DNA of 64,000 nt from JAADJA01 sp963840975 (GTDB taxonomy: Bacteria > Bacteroidota > Bacteroidia > Bacteroidales > JAADJA01). Positions 18,681 to 27,386 of this stretch are shown in pieces. The notes below the pieces were generated by a model, which saw only the letters and a list, made by a program, of their open reading frames with translations, did not search any database and was not told the origin of the DNA. Both the position numbers and the translations under genes were made by a program. The stretch lies in assembly GCA_963840975.1 (NCBI GenBank), contig CAWJBC010000021.1, positions 1-64,000 on the forward strand, written 5' to 3'. How positions within the stretch are numbered: the first letter of the stretch is position 1; every line of letters begins with the position of its first letter.

Positions 18681-19307
18681 CTACGGTATCCTCATATATT
18701 TATGGCTTTGCAACGAAATCCTCCATTCGGGATGAGCTTTAACATATTCGATGATAGTATCCATTATAGTATCTCTAACGCTCCATTCCGGTTGCAGCAA
18801 TAACTGGCATTCATTTCTCAACCTGCTTACATTTTTTTCAGCCCAATCAAAGTCACCTTCGGACTGTATAATTACTTTATACTCATCGGCTCTGGAATAC
18901 ATTTCGGGCAATGGAGGGCTGAATTTTTTCGGGGAAAGACATATCCAATCCCATACGCCTGTGACCGGATGTGAACCTGAGGTTTCTAAAAAAGTCTGAA
19001 ACCCATTACTTTTTAATTCTGCGCACAAATAATCAAGGTTATACATGAGAGGTTCTCCGCCAGTAATTACCACAGATTTTGCCGGACAACCGAGAACTCT
19101 TTTCACTATTTCATCCGTTTCCGTCAAAGACCATTGTGATGCATTCCATGATTCTTTCACATCGCACCAACTACAACCCACATCGCATCCGCCGATACGC
19201 AGAAAGTAAGCGGCTTTGCCGGTATGGGTGCCCTCACCCTGAAGTGTGTAAAAATCTTCCATCAATGGAAGGGACATTCCGCTTTTTAGTCGTTGTTCGT
19301 CCATCAT
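18681..19307 (-). CDS. queE: 7-carboxy-7-deazaguanine synthase
   Basis: This radical SAM enzyme forms the 7-deazaguanine core in queuosine biosynthesis. The 208-residue protein has FYTLQGEGTHTGKAAYFLR at the N-terminus, the CX3CX2C cluster motif in GGCDVGCSWCD, and a SAM-binding ITGGEP segment. ETSGSHPV and LSPKKF are also typical. No other queuosine genes are nearby. Its start overlaps the stop of the upstream exported-protein gene (ATGA-type overlap), so it is probably in the ffh-folD transcription unit. Confidence 0.93.
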   Translation of the reverse strand: MMDEQRLKSGMSLPLMEDFYTLQGEGTHTGKAAYFLRIGGCDVGCSWCDVKESWNASQWSLTETDEIVKRVLGCPAKSVVITGGEPLMYNLDYLCAELKSNGFQTFLETSGSHPVTGVWDWICLSPKKFSPPLPEMYSRADEYKVIIQSEGDFDWAEKNVSRLRNECQLLLQPEWSVRDTIMDTIIEYVKAHPEWRISLQSHKYMRIP

Positions 19308-20227
19308 TTTCCCATTATCCTGAAGACCTTTTGGAAATCAAATTCAAATACTTGCTGAGTATAGGATTTGGTTTGCTCTGTAGAAAATAAAACAGTTTCA
19401 CCGACAGACCAGGTGATCCCCTCGGTTTGTGATCCTTTCATTTTGAACAGATTAAAACGATAGATTTCCTTACCCGAAAACGATTTGCCATCAAAATCAT
19501 TGATCAAAAAGATAAAAGGAACATGCTCCTTATAACCGATTAAAACGAGCTTTTTAAGATTGCTGTTGTAATCAGCGCCGGTTATCAGACCATCTGCATC
19601 AAAAACAGAAAGTGGATCAAGCTGATATTGACCCGATGTTTTCGGCAATTTATACATCCTGGTTTTATAATCCCCCCAGTTTTTTGAAAAGAGAATCAGG
19701 GAATCACCGTATGAAACCATTGCCTCGCAATCAAAATTATGGTTCTTGTCATTATTTTCAAAAGATTTCTGGTCCTTAAATGAAATTCCAATCACCTCAG
19801 CTTCAACCGTAACCTTCTTTTTGTCAGTAATGTTTTTCTTATCAATCTTGTAAATTTTAAGATCCTTACGATTTCCGTCATTGTTCCCGAAATCACCTAT
19901 GTAAATGAAATTTTCATCCTCAGTGATATCCTCCCAGTCTTTGTTTGAACCATTCAGAATAACCACTTTTTGATTTACCAGACCCGTTGCTTTATCAATT
20001 TTATAAATCTCTGCTTCTCCCCCGCTATCATTTATTGTCCATATATATCCATCACTATAAATTATTCCGGAAGTTTCTTCCATGTCCTCTTCCATTGCAC
20101 AGTATTGTGCAGGAACCGCAGGGTATTCAACTATGGTATAAAGTTCTGATAATTGTTGTGAAAACAATAAAAAAACGAACTTGAAAAGAAAGAAAATTAC
20201 CAGGTATGTTTTTCGAAATGATTTCAT
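19304..20227 (-). CDS. Exported propeller-like protein of unknown function
   Basis: I start at 20227 (MKSFRKTYLVIFFLFKFVFL), giving a signal peptide ending FSQ; the frame is open nine codons upstream. The protein is about 307 residues. Repeated blocks such as SDGYIWTINDSGG, EDENFIYIGDFGNN and YGDSLILFSKNWG look like beta-propeller blades with Asp/Asn-rich turns. It resembles secreted proteins annotated only as hypothetical in Bacteroidota. It sits between folD and queE on the same strand, and its stop overlaps the queE start. Confidence 0.7.
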   Translation of the reverse strand: MKSFRKTYLVIFFLFKFVFLLFSQQLSELYTIVEYPAVPAQYCAMEEDMEETSGIIYSDGYIWTINDSGGEAEIYKIDKATGLVNQKVVILNGSNKDWEDITEDENFIYIGDFGNNDGNRKDLKIYKIDKKNITDKKKVTVEAEVIGISFKDQKSFENNDKNHNFDCEAMVSYGDSLILFSKNWGDYKTRMYKLPKTSGQYQLDPLSVFDADGLITGADYNSNLKKLVLIGYKEHVPFIFLINDFDGKSFSGKEIYRFNLFKMKGSQTEGITWSVGETVLFSTEQTKSYTQQVFEFDFQKVFRIMGK

Positions 20228-20262
20228 GATGGATAGTTCGTTTATTAATAGCAAATTGAAAA

Positions 20263-21144
20263 TCAGGTGTAAATTTCCCTTTTGAATGCTTTCATTGTGT
20301 TAAGCAGAAGTGCAACAATTGTCATCGGCCCTACACCACCCGGAACGGGGGTAATGTAAGATGCAACCCTTGAAACTTCATCGTATTTCACATCGCCTAT
20401 AAGCCTGAATCCCGATTTTGATGAATCTGATGGTATCCTGTGAATTCCAACATCAATAACAACACAACCCTTTTTAACCATATCCTTGGTGACAAATTCG
20501 GGTTGCCCCATTGCAACAATAAGAATATCAGCACTTAAAGCTATTTCCTTCAGATTGGGTGTCCGGCTGTGGCAAAGTGTAACTGTCGCATCTCCAGGAT
20601 AGGTTTTTCGTGATAATAAGATGCTCACCGGCGAACCGACAATATGGCTCCTGCCCAATACTACACATTGTTTACCGGAGGTTTCGATCTTATATCTTTC
20701 AATGAGTTGGAGTATGCCGAAAGGTGTTGCTGGGATATATGCAGGTAAATTAAGTGCCATCCGGCCGAAATTTGCAGGATGAAAGCCATCCACATCCTTT
20801 GAAGGACGGATAAGGTTAATGATCTTCTTCTCATCCATCTGCATTGGCAAGGGCAATTGAACGATAAACCCGTCAACAGTGCCGTCATTATTAAGAAAAT
20901 CAATAATATCAGTCAATTCTTTTTCAGATGCATTTTCAGGAAGTTTATAGATTGAAGAAGTTATCCCGACCTCACTGCACGCTTTTTCTTTATTGCTCAC
21001 ATAAGTCTGGCTGGCAGGATCCTCACCCACAATTACTGCTGCAAGGTGCGGAGCTTCCCGACCGGCATCAATAATTGCAGCAACTTCAATAGCGATTTCC
21101 GCCTTAATTTGCCGGGCGATTTCTTTACCATCAATTATAACCAT
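20263..21144 (-). CDS. folD: Methylenetetrahydrofolate dehydrogenase / cyclohydrolase
   Basis: It interconverts 5,10-methylene-, methenyl- and 10-formyl-tetrahydrofolate. I start at the ATG at 21144 (MVIIDGKEIARQIKAEI); a TTG two codons upstream is also in frame. The protein is about 293 residues. Motifs are TYVSNKEKACSEVGI (with the catalytic Lys), GFIVQLPLPMQ, the NADP loop GRSHIVGSPVSILL and the C-terminal PVPGGVGPMTI. It lies downstream of ffh in the same direction, separated by a tandem-repeat stretch. Confidence 0.95.
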   Translation of the reverse strand: MVIIDGKEIARQIKAEIAIEVAAIIDAGREAPHLAAVIVGEDPASQTYVSNKEKACSEVGITSSIYKLPENASEKELTDIIDFLNNDGTVDGFIVQLPLPMQMDEKKIINLIRPSKDVDGFHPANFGRMALNLPAYIPATPFGILQLIERYKIETSGKQCVVLGRSHIVGSPVSILLSRKTYPGDATVTLCHSRTPNLKEIALSADILIVAMGQPEFVTKDMVKKGCVVIDVGIHRIPSDSSKSGFRLIGDVKYDEVSRVASYITPVPGGVGPMTIVALLLNTMKAFKREIYT

Positions 21145-21170
21145 GATCAATATTTATTTACAGAATCACC

Positions 21171-21210
21171 AATTCATTAATTCATCAATTTATCAATTCA
21201 TCAATTTAAC
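21171..21210. repeat. Five tandem copies of an 8-bp unit
   Basis: The stretch 21171-21210 divides into five 8-bp units (aattcatt, aattcatc, aatttatc, aattcatc, aatttaac). It fills most of the gap between ffh and folD, ending six bases before the ffh stop. Confidence 0.75.
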
Positions 21211-21215
21211 TATCA

Positions 21216-22559
21216 TCACCTCCCTGGCATTTTGTTCATGTTCGCCATAGCCCGCATCAGGTTTTTTCCTTTTCCGCCCGACATCATCTTCATCATTTTC
21301 TGAGTTTCTTCAAACTGTTTGATCAACTGATTAACTTCCTGTATATCAGAACCACTACCCTGGGCAATTCGTTTCCGGCGACTGCCGTTCAAAATTTTTG
21401 GTTCATCACGTTCTGCCGGAGTCATCGCATAAATAATAGCTTCAATTCCCTTGAATGCGTCATCGTCAATATCCATATTTTTCACTGCTTTACCAACCCC
21501 CGGTATCATACCCATCAGGTCTTTCACATTTCCCATTTTTTTAATTTGCTTTATCTGAGTGAGGAAGTCATTAAAATTGAACTGGTTCTTCGCAATTTTT
21601 TTCTGTATTTTTCTGGCTTCCTCAACATCAAATTGTTCCTGTGCACGTTCAACCAGCGAAACGATGTCGCCCATTCCAAGTATCCTGTCAGCCATACGAC
21701 TGGGATGGAAAACATCAATTGCATCCATTTTTTCTCCAATTCCCACAAATTTGATGGGCTTATCAACAACAGCGCGAATTGTCAGTGCAGCACCACCCCG
21801 GGTATCGCCATCCAGCTTGGTTAAAACCACTCCATCATAATTCAGCTTATCATTAAAAGCCCTTGCAGTGTTCACAGCATCCTGACCGGTCATGGAATCA
21901 ACCACGAATAAAGTTTCATGCGGATTAACAGCCTGTTTGATGTTCGTGATCTCATTCATCATTTCTTCATCAATAGCCAAACGACCGGCAGTATCAATGA
22001 TGATAAGATTATGTCCGAACTCTTTGCCGTGCGCTATGGCATTCCTGGCAATTTTGACCGGGTTTTTATTATCCTCTTCCGAATATACTTTTACCCCAAT
22101 CTGCTCACCCAAAACTTTAAGCTGATTGACGGCAGCAGGACGGTAAACGTCTCCGGCAACCAGCAATGGATTTCTTCCCTTTTTCGATTTCAGGTAATTG
22201 GCAAGTTTAGCCGAAAAAGTAGTTTTACCAGAACCCTGCAATCCGGCTACCAGAATGATGGCAGGATTGCCTTTTATATTAATATCATACGATTGAGATC
22301 CCATTAACTCAGCCAGCTCATCATGCACAATCTTAACCATCAACTGACCGGGTGAAACGGAAGTTAATATTTTCTGACCGAGGGCTTTTTCTTTTACCGT
22401 ATCGGTAAACTGTTTTGCGATCTTGAAACTAACATCAGCGTCCAATAAGGCTTTTCGCACTTCTTTAAGGGTTTCCGCCACATTGATTTCGGTAATATGC
22501 CCGTGCCCTTTGAGAATTTTAAACGATCGTTCAAGTTTATCTGATAATCCTTCAAACAT
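21216..22559 (-). CDS. ffh: Signal recognition particle protein Ffh
   Basis: This is the GTPase subunit of the signal recognition particle, which delivers membrane proteins to FtsY. The 447-residue protein has an N-domain (KLERSFKILKGHGHITE), a GTPase domain with GLQGSGKTTFSAKLA, DTAGR and TKLDGD, and a Met-rich M domain for 4.5S RNA and signal-peptide binding (from about residue 300, ending MMKMMSGGKGKNLMRAMANM). The length is normal. A TAnnTTTG-like element lies about 25 bases upstream of the start. Confidence 0.97.
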   Translation of the reverse strand: MFEGLSDKLERSFKILKGHGHITEINVAETLKEVRKALLDADVSFKIAKQFTDTVKEKALGQKILTSVSPGQLMVKIVHDELAELMGSQSYDINIKGNPAIILVAGLQGSGKTTFSAKLANYLKSKKGRNPLLVAGDVYRPAAVNQLKVLGEQIGVKVYSEEDNKNPVKIARNAIAHGKEFGHNLIIIDTAGRLAIDEEMMNEITNIKQAVNPHETLFVVDSMTGQDAVNTARAFNDKLNYDGVVLTKLDGDTRGGAALTIRAVVDKPIKFVGIGEKMDAIDVFHPSRMADRILGMGDIVSLVERAQEQFDVEEARKIQKKIAKNQFNFNDFLTQIKQIKKMGNVKDLMGMIPGVGKAVKNMDIDDDAFKGIEAIIYAMTPAERDEPKILNGSRRKRIAQGSGSDIQEVNQLIKQFEETQKMMKMMSGGKGKNLMRAMANMNKMPGR

Positions 22560-22581
22560 GTTACTATTTTTTTTGAATGCG

Positions 22582-22589
22582 CAAAATTA
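22582..22589 (-). promoter_or_regulatory. Possible -7 element for ffh
   Basis: On the minus strand this reads TAATTTTG, matching TAnnTTTG, 23 bases before the ffh ATG. No clear -33 TTG is found at the expected spacing. Confidence 0.3.
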
Positions 22590-22841
22590 ATTAAAATATG
22601 ACTGAACCGAAGCCCGCTGAAATTGTTTCATTATAAATAGAAGTTTAAATATGTAAATCAAGGGCGATGAGTTTGAAAAAATGTAGTTTCAGTCAATCCT
22701 GTTTCCAAAAACCATTCCTGAAACAGAATTCTTTTCCAATATTGAGAAAATTGATAATTTTTAAATCCCTCATTATTTGAACCTTGCATAATTGTATAAT
22801 TCTTGGAACTGTATTAATTGTTAAATTAAACGAAAAAAAAA

Positions 22842-23057
22842 ATGGAAACGCAAAGTATAAATAAAATCGAAGAGATGGACGTTCAAATCAGAGATGTATA
22901 TTGCATCGTTAAAAATAAAGAAGACGGCTTTTATTGGGTTATAAATCTGGAGGATCACCCAAATTCATTTTTGCTTGACCATTCTTATCAAAATTTTTTA
23001 CCTCCACAGTTTAAAAAGGATCAAGAGTCAATGGTAGTTATCCAACCAACCATTTGA
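22842..23057 (+). CDS. Small protein of unknown function (71 residues)
   Basis: The frame begins METQSINKIEEMDVQIRDVY, contains KNKEDGFYWVINLEDHPNS, and ends MVVIQPTI. It has no signal peptide or membrane segment. It is followed by a good terminator at 23084-23110, which supports a real transcription unit. An A-rich run (acgaaaaaaaaa) precedes the ATG, as is common in this phylum. I recognise no family. Confidence 0.6.
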   Translation: METQSINKIEEMDVQIRDVYCIVKNKEDGFYWVINLEDHPNSFLLDHSYQNFLPPQFKKDQESMVVIQPTI

Positions 23058-23083
23058 TTTTTATTTCATATTTCTTAATTTGG

Positions 23084-23110
23084 AAAAAGCCCGGTAAATC
23101 CGGGTTTTTT
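23084..23110 (+). terminator. Rho-independent terminator
   Basis: The stem is CCCGG (23090-23094) and CCGGG (23100-23104) with loop TAAAT, preceded by a run of A and followed by six T. The symmetry allows it to work for both the small protein gene and the convergent prmC. Confidence 0.8.
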
Positions 23111-23166
23111 ATTGTAAGAAGGTTGGTTTGCCGCCTTTCATTACTCTTTGAACCAGCAAAACAATC

Positions 23167-24033
23167 TCAAAAATAAGCCTTAATAATCCTGTCGTTTCCG
23201 TTTAAATCCTTTAGGACTGCGACCTCCAAAAATCCGGACCGTTTAAATAACCCAGCAACCTCATCGCCAAGATATTGATTGATTTCACAATATACCTTCC
23301 CGTTTTGACGAAGGTTGTTTTTAGAAAAATCAGCAATTGCGCTATAAAAGATCAAAGGGTTCGCATCATCCACAAATAAAGCATTTTCCGGTTCGTAGTC
23401 TAATACATTCTTTTTCATGAACTCCTTTTCGGAAAACCTCACATAAGGCGGATTGCTGACAATTATGTCAAATAATCCCAACCGGTTTGATTTATGCTCA
23501 TTTAAAATATCGAGTTGCACGAAATCAATATCCGCATCATTCAGTTGGGCATTGTCACGTGCTGTTTTTAAAGCCTTTTCTGAATTATCAAGTGCAACAA
23601 CTTCGGGACTTGTAAGGTTTTTACAAAGAGCGATGGCAATACATCCCGAACCCGTTCCTATGTCCAAAATGCGAAGATTCTCCATTTTATTGTTTTCCCT
23701 CAAAACCAGTTCGACCAACTCTTCCGTTTCCTGTCTGGGGATCAATACATCAGGATTGACTTTTATTGGCAAACCAAAAAAATCGGTTTTGCCCAGAATA
23801 TACTGGATTGGTTTGTGATTGTTTAATTCTTTGATGGCAAAATGAATCTTGAGCAACTCCGATTCGCTTATCGTCAATCCAGGCTCAGAAATAACACGCG
23901 CTTTTGAAATACCGGTAAATTCTTTTATCAAAATAAAAAGCAGTGTATCCGTTTCATTTTCACCATAATTATCTTTCAATTTCAGCCTGTAGTGATTCCT
24001 GATGTCTCCAATTTTGTTTGATCTTACTTCCAT
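23167..24033 (-). CDS. prmC: Release factor glutamine methyltransferase
   Basis: It methylates the Gln of the GGQ motif of peptide-chain release factors, using SAM. I prefer the ATG at 24033 (MEVRSNKIGDIRNHY); another lies five codons upstream. The 288-residue protein has IPRQETEELVELVL, the SAM-binding DIGTGSGCIAIALC and the catalytic NPPY in IVSNPPYVRF. No prfA is next to it. Confidence 0.93.
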   Translation of the reverse strand: MEVRSNKIGDIRNHYRLKLKDNYGENETDTLLFILIKEFTGISKARVISEPGLTISESELLKIHFAIKELNNHKPIQYILGKTDFFGLPIKVNPDVLIPRQETEELVELVLRENNKMENLRILDIGTGSGCIAIALCKNLTSPEVVALDNSEKALKTARDNAQLNDADIDFVQLDILNEHKSNRLGLFDIIVSNPPYVRFSEKEFMKKNVLDYEPENALFVDDANPLIFYSAIADFSKNNLRQNGKVYCEINQYLGDEVAGLFKRSGFLEVAVLKDLNGNDRIIKAYF

Positions 24034-24092
24034 TGGTCGAAAGTACATAAAAAAATGTATTTTTGATGAAGGTAATATTTAAGTTTGATTGT

Positions 24093-24737
24093 ATGAAAGG
24101 TGACATATTGATCATTGATGATCATCATCGAAAAGCAGCGGTTAAAGCAGTGAAATTAATTTTAGGAGAAGTATTAAAATCTCAGCATAAATTTGTAATT
24201 ACCGTTGCCGGAGAATCGGGTGCAGGGAAATCAGAATTAGCTAAATCCATAGCTGATCACCTCGAAGAAAAAAAAATCGGTTGTTTCATTTTCGGTCAGG
24301 ACGACTATTTTAAACTTCCCCCAAAAACAAATGCCCGACAAAGGGAGAAGGATATTACCTGGGTGGGAATGCAGGAAGTTAAACTCGACGTGCTTGACCA
24401 AAACATTTTAGATGCCCTCAACGGAAAACCGAACATTACAAAACCTTTGGTTGACTTCAATGCCGATAAAATCGGCGAAGAAAAAGTTGATCTGTCAGCC
24501 TTCAAAGTATTGATAGCTGAAGGTACTTATACTACCGAACTGAAAAATGTAAATTGCAGGATATTCATTGATAGAAACAAACTGGATACTGTTGAATCCA
24601 GGAAAAAAAGAGCACGGGAAAAACAAGATGATTTTCTTGATAAAATATTAACCATTGAGCATGACATTATTTCAAAGCACAAGTTACTGGCTGATATCAT
24701 TATTTCAAGAGATTGGGATGTAACCAAAGCACATTAA
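24093..24737 (+). CDS. P-loop kinase of the uridine kinase-like type
   Basis: I start at the ATG at 24093 (MKGDILIIDDHHRKAAVKAV). The 214-residue protein has a Walker A motif (VAGESGAGKSELAKSIA), then GQDDYFKLPPK, which resembles the substrate loop of uridine kinase or phosphoribulokinase-like enzymes, and an Arg/Lys-rich lid (RKKRAREKQDDF). The substrate is unknown. It is followed 58 bases later by a GT4 glycosyltransferase on the same strand, so the two may act in one sugar pathway. Confidence 0.8.
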   Translation: MKGDILIIDDHHRKAAVKAVKLILGEVLKSQHKFVITVAGESGAGKSELAKSIADHLEEKKIGCFIFGQDDYFKLPPKTNARQREKDITWVGMQEVKLDVLDQNILDALNGKPNITKPLVDFNADKIGEEKVDLSAFKVLIAEGTYTTELKNVNCRIFIDRNKLDTVESRKKRAREKQDDFLDKILTIEHDIISKHKLLADIIISRDWDVTKAH

Positions 24738-24795
24738 CAGAATGGCTGCTTAATATTTGGATTCTAAATATTCTTCTGCTTTAAAAACAATATTT

Positions 24796-26055
24796 ATGAA
24801 TAGGATACAATATAAACACATCGCCATGTTGAGCACACATGGTTATTTCGATCCGATTCCGACATTAGGTATTACCGATACCGGCGGACAAGTGGTTTAT
24901 GTGCTTGAACTTGCAAAAGCATTGGCACGAAAAGGGATTAAAGTTGATATATTTACACGCTGGTTCGACAAAACCAAAGCCCAGATAGATCCGGTTCCGG
25001 ATTGCCCTGATGTGCGAGTCATAAGAATACCCTGCGGTGAATGGGAGTTCGTTCCCAAAGAATTCATTTATGATTTGCTGCCTGAATTGTCCTCAAACAT
25101 GATACGGTTCATAAGTAAAAACAACCTTCAATACGATCTTTATCATGGACATTATGTTGATGCCGGAATCGTAATGCTTGAGGTTGCGAATTATTTTGAC
25201 AAACCCTCCTATTTCACTGCACATTCGCTGGGAGCCTGGAAAAAAGACCAAATGGGAGGCGACCCCGAAGAAATGGAAAAAGTTTTTAACTTTCGTCACC
25301 GCATTGCAGAGGAAATGAGAATATTTAGGGCAGTAAACGGACAAACAATGACCTCATCGGTGCAGTTAGAAAAGCTCAATAGTCTTTATGGTTTTTCTGC
25401 TGATAACATTGAAATCATTCCTCCTGGTGTTGATATAAACAGATTCAGAATGCTGAGGGGATCGGAACAGCCCATCAAAACGGACCTTCCTGAAAAATAT
25501 ATTTTGAACCTAAGCCGGATTGATTCCAATAAAGGACATGATCTTTTACTGCGGGCTTATGGAAAAATTGCTCACGAACTTAAAGATGTGGATCTTGTTA
25601 TCGGCGGCGGTTCGCCCAATCCGAAACCCCGTGAAATTGAAATTTTCGACATGATGCGCAAGATCATCCATGAAAAGAACATAAAAGAAAAGGTACACAT
25701 GGTGGGTTATATCGGAGATGATATGATGCTTCCGTATTACCAAAATGCAATGGTTTTCGTTTTGCCTTCCATTTTTGAACCTTTTGGTATGACCACTCAG
25801 GAAGCAATGGCTTGTGGTTGTCCGGTGATTGCATCTAAGTTCGGAGGTATCAGAAATGCAATCACGCACGGAAAAGATGGATTACTCATTGATCCCGGAA
25901 ATGAGGAGGAATTTGGTGAAGCAATAAAGAGTTTGTTAAACGATGAAAAGATACGCAGAACAATTGGTAAGGCAGGCAGCGTTCTTATCCGTAATGAATA
26001 CAGTTGGGAAGCCATTGCTGACCGCTTTTTAGATTTTTATGTGAAATACAAATAA
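24796..26055 (+). CDS. GT4 glycosyltransferase related to sucrose(-phosphate) synthases
   Basis: I start at the ATG at 24796 (MNRIQYKHIAMLSTHGYFDP). The 419-residue protein has the N-terminal DTGGQVVYVLELAKALARKG loop and the GHYVDAG and AHSLGAWKKDQM segments seen in sucrose-phosphate synthase and mannosylfructose-phosphate synthase-like enzymes. The C-terminal nucleotide-sugar domain has IIPPGVDINRF, LSRIDSNKGHDLLL and EPFGMTTQEAMACG. Acceptor and donor are not known. It follows the P-loop kinase, and an ORF6N gene comes next. Confidence 0.88.
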   Translation: MNRIQYKHIAMLSTHGYFDPIPTLGITDTGGQVVYVLELAKALARKGIKVDIFTRWFDKTKAQIDPVPDCPDVRVIRIPCGEWEFVPKEFIYDLLPELSSNMIRFISKNNLQYDLYHGHYVDAGIVMLEVANYFDKPSYFTAHSLGAWKKDQMGGDPEEMEKVFNFRHRIAEEMRIFRAVNGQTMTSSVQLEKLNSLYGFSADNIEIIPPGVDINRFRMLRGSEQPIKTDLPEKYILNLSRIDSNKGHDLLLRAYGKIAHELKDVDLVIGGGSPNPKPREIEIFDMMRKIIHEKNIKEKVHMVGYIGDDMMLPYYQNAMVFVLPSIFEPFGMTTQEAMACGCPVIASKFGGIRNAITHGKDGLLIDPGNEEEFGEAIKSLLNDEKIRRTIGKAGSVLIRNEYSWEAIADRFLDFYVKYK

Positions 26056-26072
26056 ATACCATTGTCCCATAT

Positions 26073-26083
26073 TGTGACCTCAA
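26073..26083 (+). promoter_or_regulatory. Half-site matching the palindrome inside the ORF6N gene
   Basis: TGTGACCTCAA lies 13 to 23 bases before the ORF6N start codon. It is identical to 11 of 12 bases of the right arm of the perfect palindrome at 26293-26319 inside the gene. The placement suggests an operator for self-regulation, but this is inference. Confidence 0.45.
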
Positions 26084-26095
26084 AAAACTCAAATT

Positions 26096-26644
26096 ATGGA
26101 TAAACTTGTTCCAAAAGAGGAATTTATTGCAGGTAAAATTTTTATGATCAGAAACCAAAAGGTTATGATAGATGCTGACCTTGCAGCCTTATATAGCGTT
26201 GAAACAAAAGTTTTAATTCAAAGTGTAAAGCGAAATATCGAGAGATTCCCTGACGATTTTATGTTTGTCCTTAATAAAACAGAATTCGATAACTTGAGGT
26301 CACATTTTGTGACCTCAAGATGGGGAGGAAGAAGACATCTTCCTATGGTATTCACCGAGCAGGGAGTAGCAATGCTTTCAGGAATTTTAAGAAGCTCCAA
26401 TGCAGTTCAGGTGAATATTCAGATCATGCGTGTGTTTGTTAAAATGAGGAAATTAATCTTGAATTACCATGAATTATTAGAAAAAATAGAGGCGGTGGAA
26501 GCCAATGCTTCTGAACAAAACCAGCATATTGTAAGAATTTATGAAATTATCAAAGAGTTAATTGAACCTTCGTACAAAAACAGAAATCCATTAGGTTACA
26601 GATTAAAAGAAGATCGTGGAAGATATATTATTCAAAATAGCTGA
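26096..26644 (+). CDS. ORF6N domain DNA-binding protein
   Basis: The 182-residue protein begins with the ORF6N domain (about 15-105): KIFMIRNQKVMIDADLAALY, then RFPDDFMFVLNKTEFDNL, then FTEQGVAMLSGILRS. The family is found on phages and in bacterial chromosomes and is related to KilA-N DNA-binding domains. The C-terminal half is helical, with a probable coiled coil near residues 115-160. The gene carries a 12-bp inverted repeat, and its end overlaps the start of xdhC by 29 bases. Its role in regulating the next genes is possible but unproven. Confidence 0.88.
   Translation: MDKLVPKEEFIAGKIFMIRNQKVMIDADLAALYSVETKVLIQSVKRNIERFPDDFMFVLNKTEFDNLRSHFVTSRWGGRRHLPMVFTEQGVAMLSGILRSSNAVQVNIQIMRVFVKMRKLILNYHELLEKIEAVEANASEQNQHIVRIYEIIKELIEPSYKNRNPLGYRLKEDRGRYIIQNS
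26293..26319. repeat. Perfect 12-bp inverted repeat inside the ORF6N gene
   Basis: CTTGAGGTCACA (26293-26304) and TGTGACCTCAAG (26308-26319) are exact reverse complements separated by TTT. They fall in the coding sequence for NLRSHFVTSRW, just before the conserved GGRRHLP segment. Such length and precision are unlikely by chance and suggest a binding site or RNA hairpin. Confidence 0.85.
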
Positions 26645-27386
26645 ACTAAGAAAAGCCGGCAAAAAAGCTGCGCTGTGTCTTATCGTTGAAACAAAAGGCA
26701 GTTCCCCGCGAAAAGCAGGTTCAAAAATGATTGTCTTTGAGGAAGGTACCATTGAAGGAACAATAGGTGGTGGAAGCCTTGAATTAAAGGTGATGGAAGA
26801 CGCATTGAAAATCATTGCCCAAAACTTCCCCCAAAAGTTCATTTATGATCTTGGAGATGATTTATCCATGCACTGTGGAGGTGTTGCCGAAGTTTATATT
26901 GAGCCAATAGTTCCTGACCTGAATCTTTACATATTCGGGGCCGGTCATGTTGGAAAAGCACTTGCAAAGTATGCAGGCGATTTTGGATTTCATGTAACCT
27001 TCATTGACAACAGGAAAGAAATGACAGATAATCTAAATCTTCACCAAATAAATTTGATTGAAGAAGATTATATAAACGCTGCACACAAATTGCAATTCTA
27101 TAATAATGATTTCATCGTGATTGTAACTCCTAAACATGCTTTCGATGAAGCTGTTCTTGCAATTTGCGCAAAAAAAACTTTCGCTTATCTTGGTATGATT
27201 GGCAGTAAAACAAAGGTGGCACTGGCACGTAAAAGGCTAATGGAAGAAAAAATACTTACCCATCACGAACTGGAGAAAGTTAACATGCCCATCGGTATTC
27301 AATTTAATGCGCAAACACCGGAAGAAATTGCCATCAGTATCCTTGCAAAACTGATTGACACTAAAAATGCTAACCATCAATCATGA
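26616..27386 (+). CDS. XdhC/CoxI-family molybdenum-cofactor chaperone
   Basis: Members insert or sulfurate the molybdenum cofactor of xanthine dehydrogenase-type enzymes. The start is the GTG at 26616 (MEDILFKIAELRKAGKKAAL), inside the end of the ORF6N gene. The 256-residue protein has VETKGSSPRKAGSKMIV, GTIGGGSLE, the Cys-containing HCGGVAEVYIEP, and a C-terminal Rossmann part (YIFGAGHVGKALAKYA, LGMIGSKTKV). It overlaps the next gene by four bases (ATGA), so it belongs to the hydroxylase operon. Confidence 0.92.
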   Translation: MEDILFKIAELRKAGKKAALCLIVETKGSSPRKAGSKMIVFEEGTIEGTIGGGSLELKVMEDALKIIAQNFPQKFIYDLGDDLSMHCGGVAEVYIEPIVPDLNLYIFGAGHVGKALAKYAGDFGFHVTFIDNRKEMTDNLNLHQINLIEEDYINAAHKLQFYNNDFIVIVTPKHAFDEAVLAICAKKTFAYLGMIGSKTKVALARKRLMEEKILTHHELEKVNMPIGIQFNAQTPEEIAISILAKLIDTKNANHQS

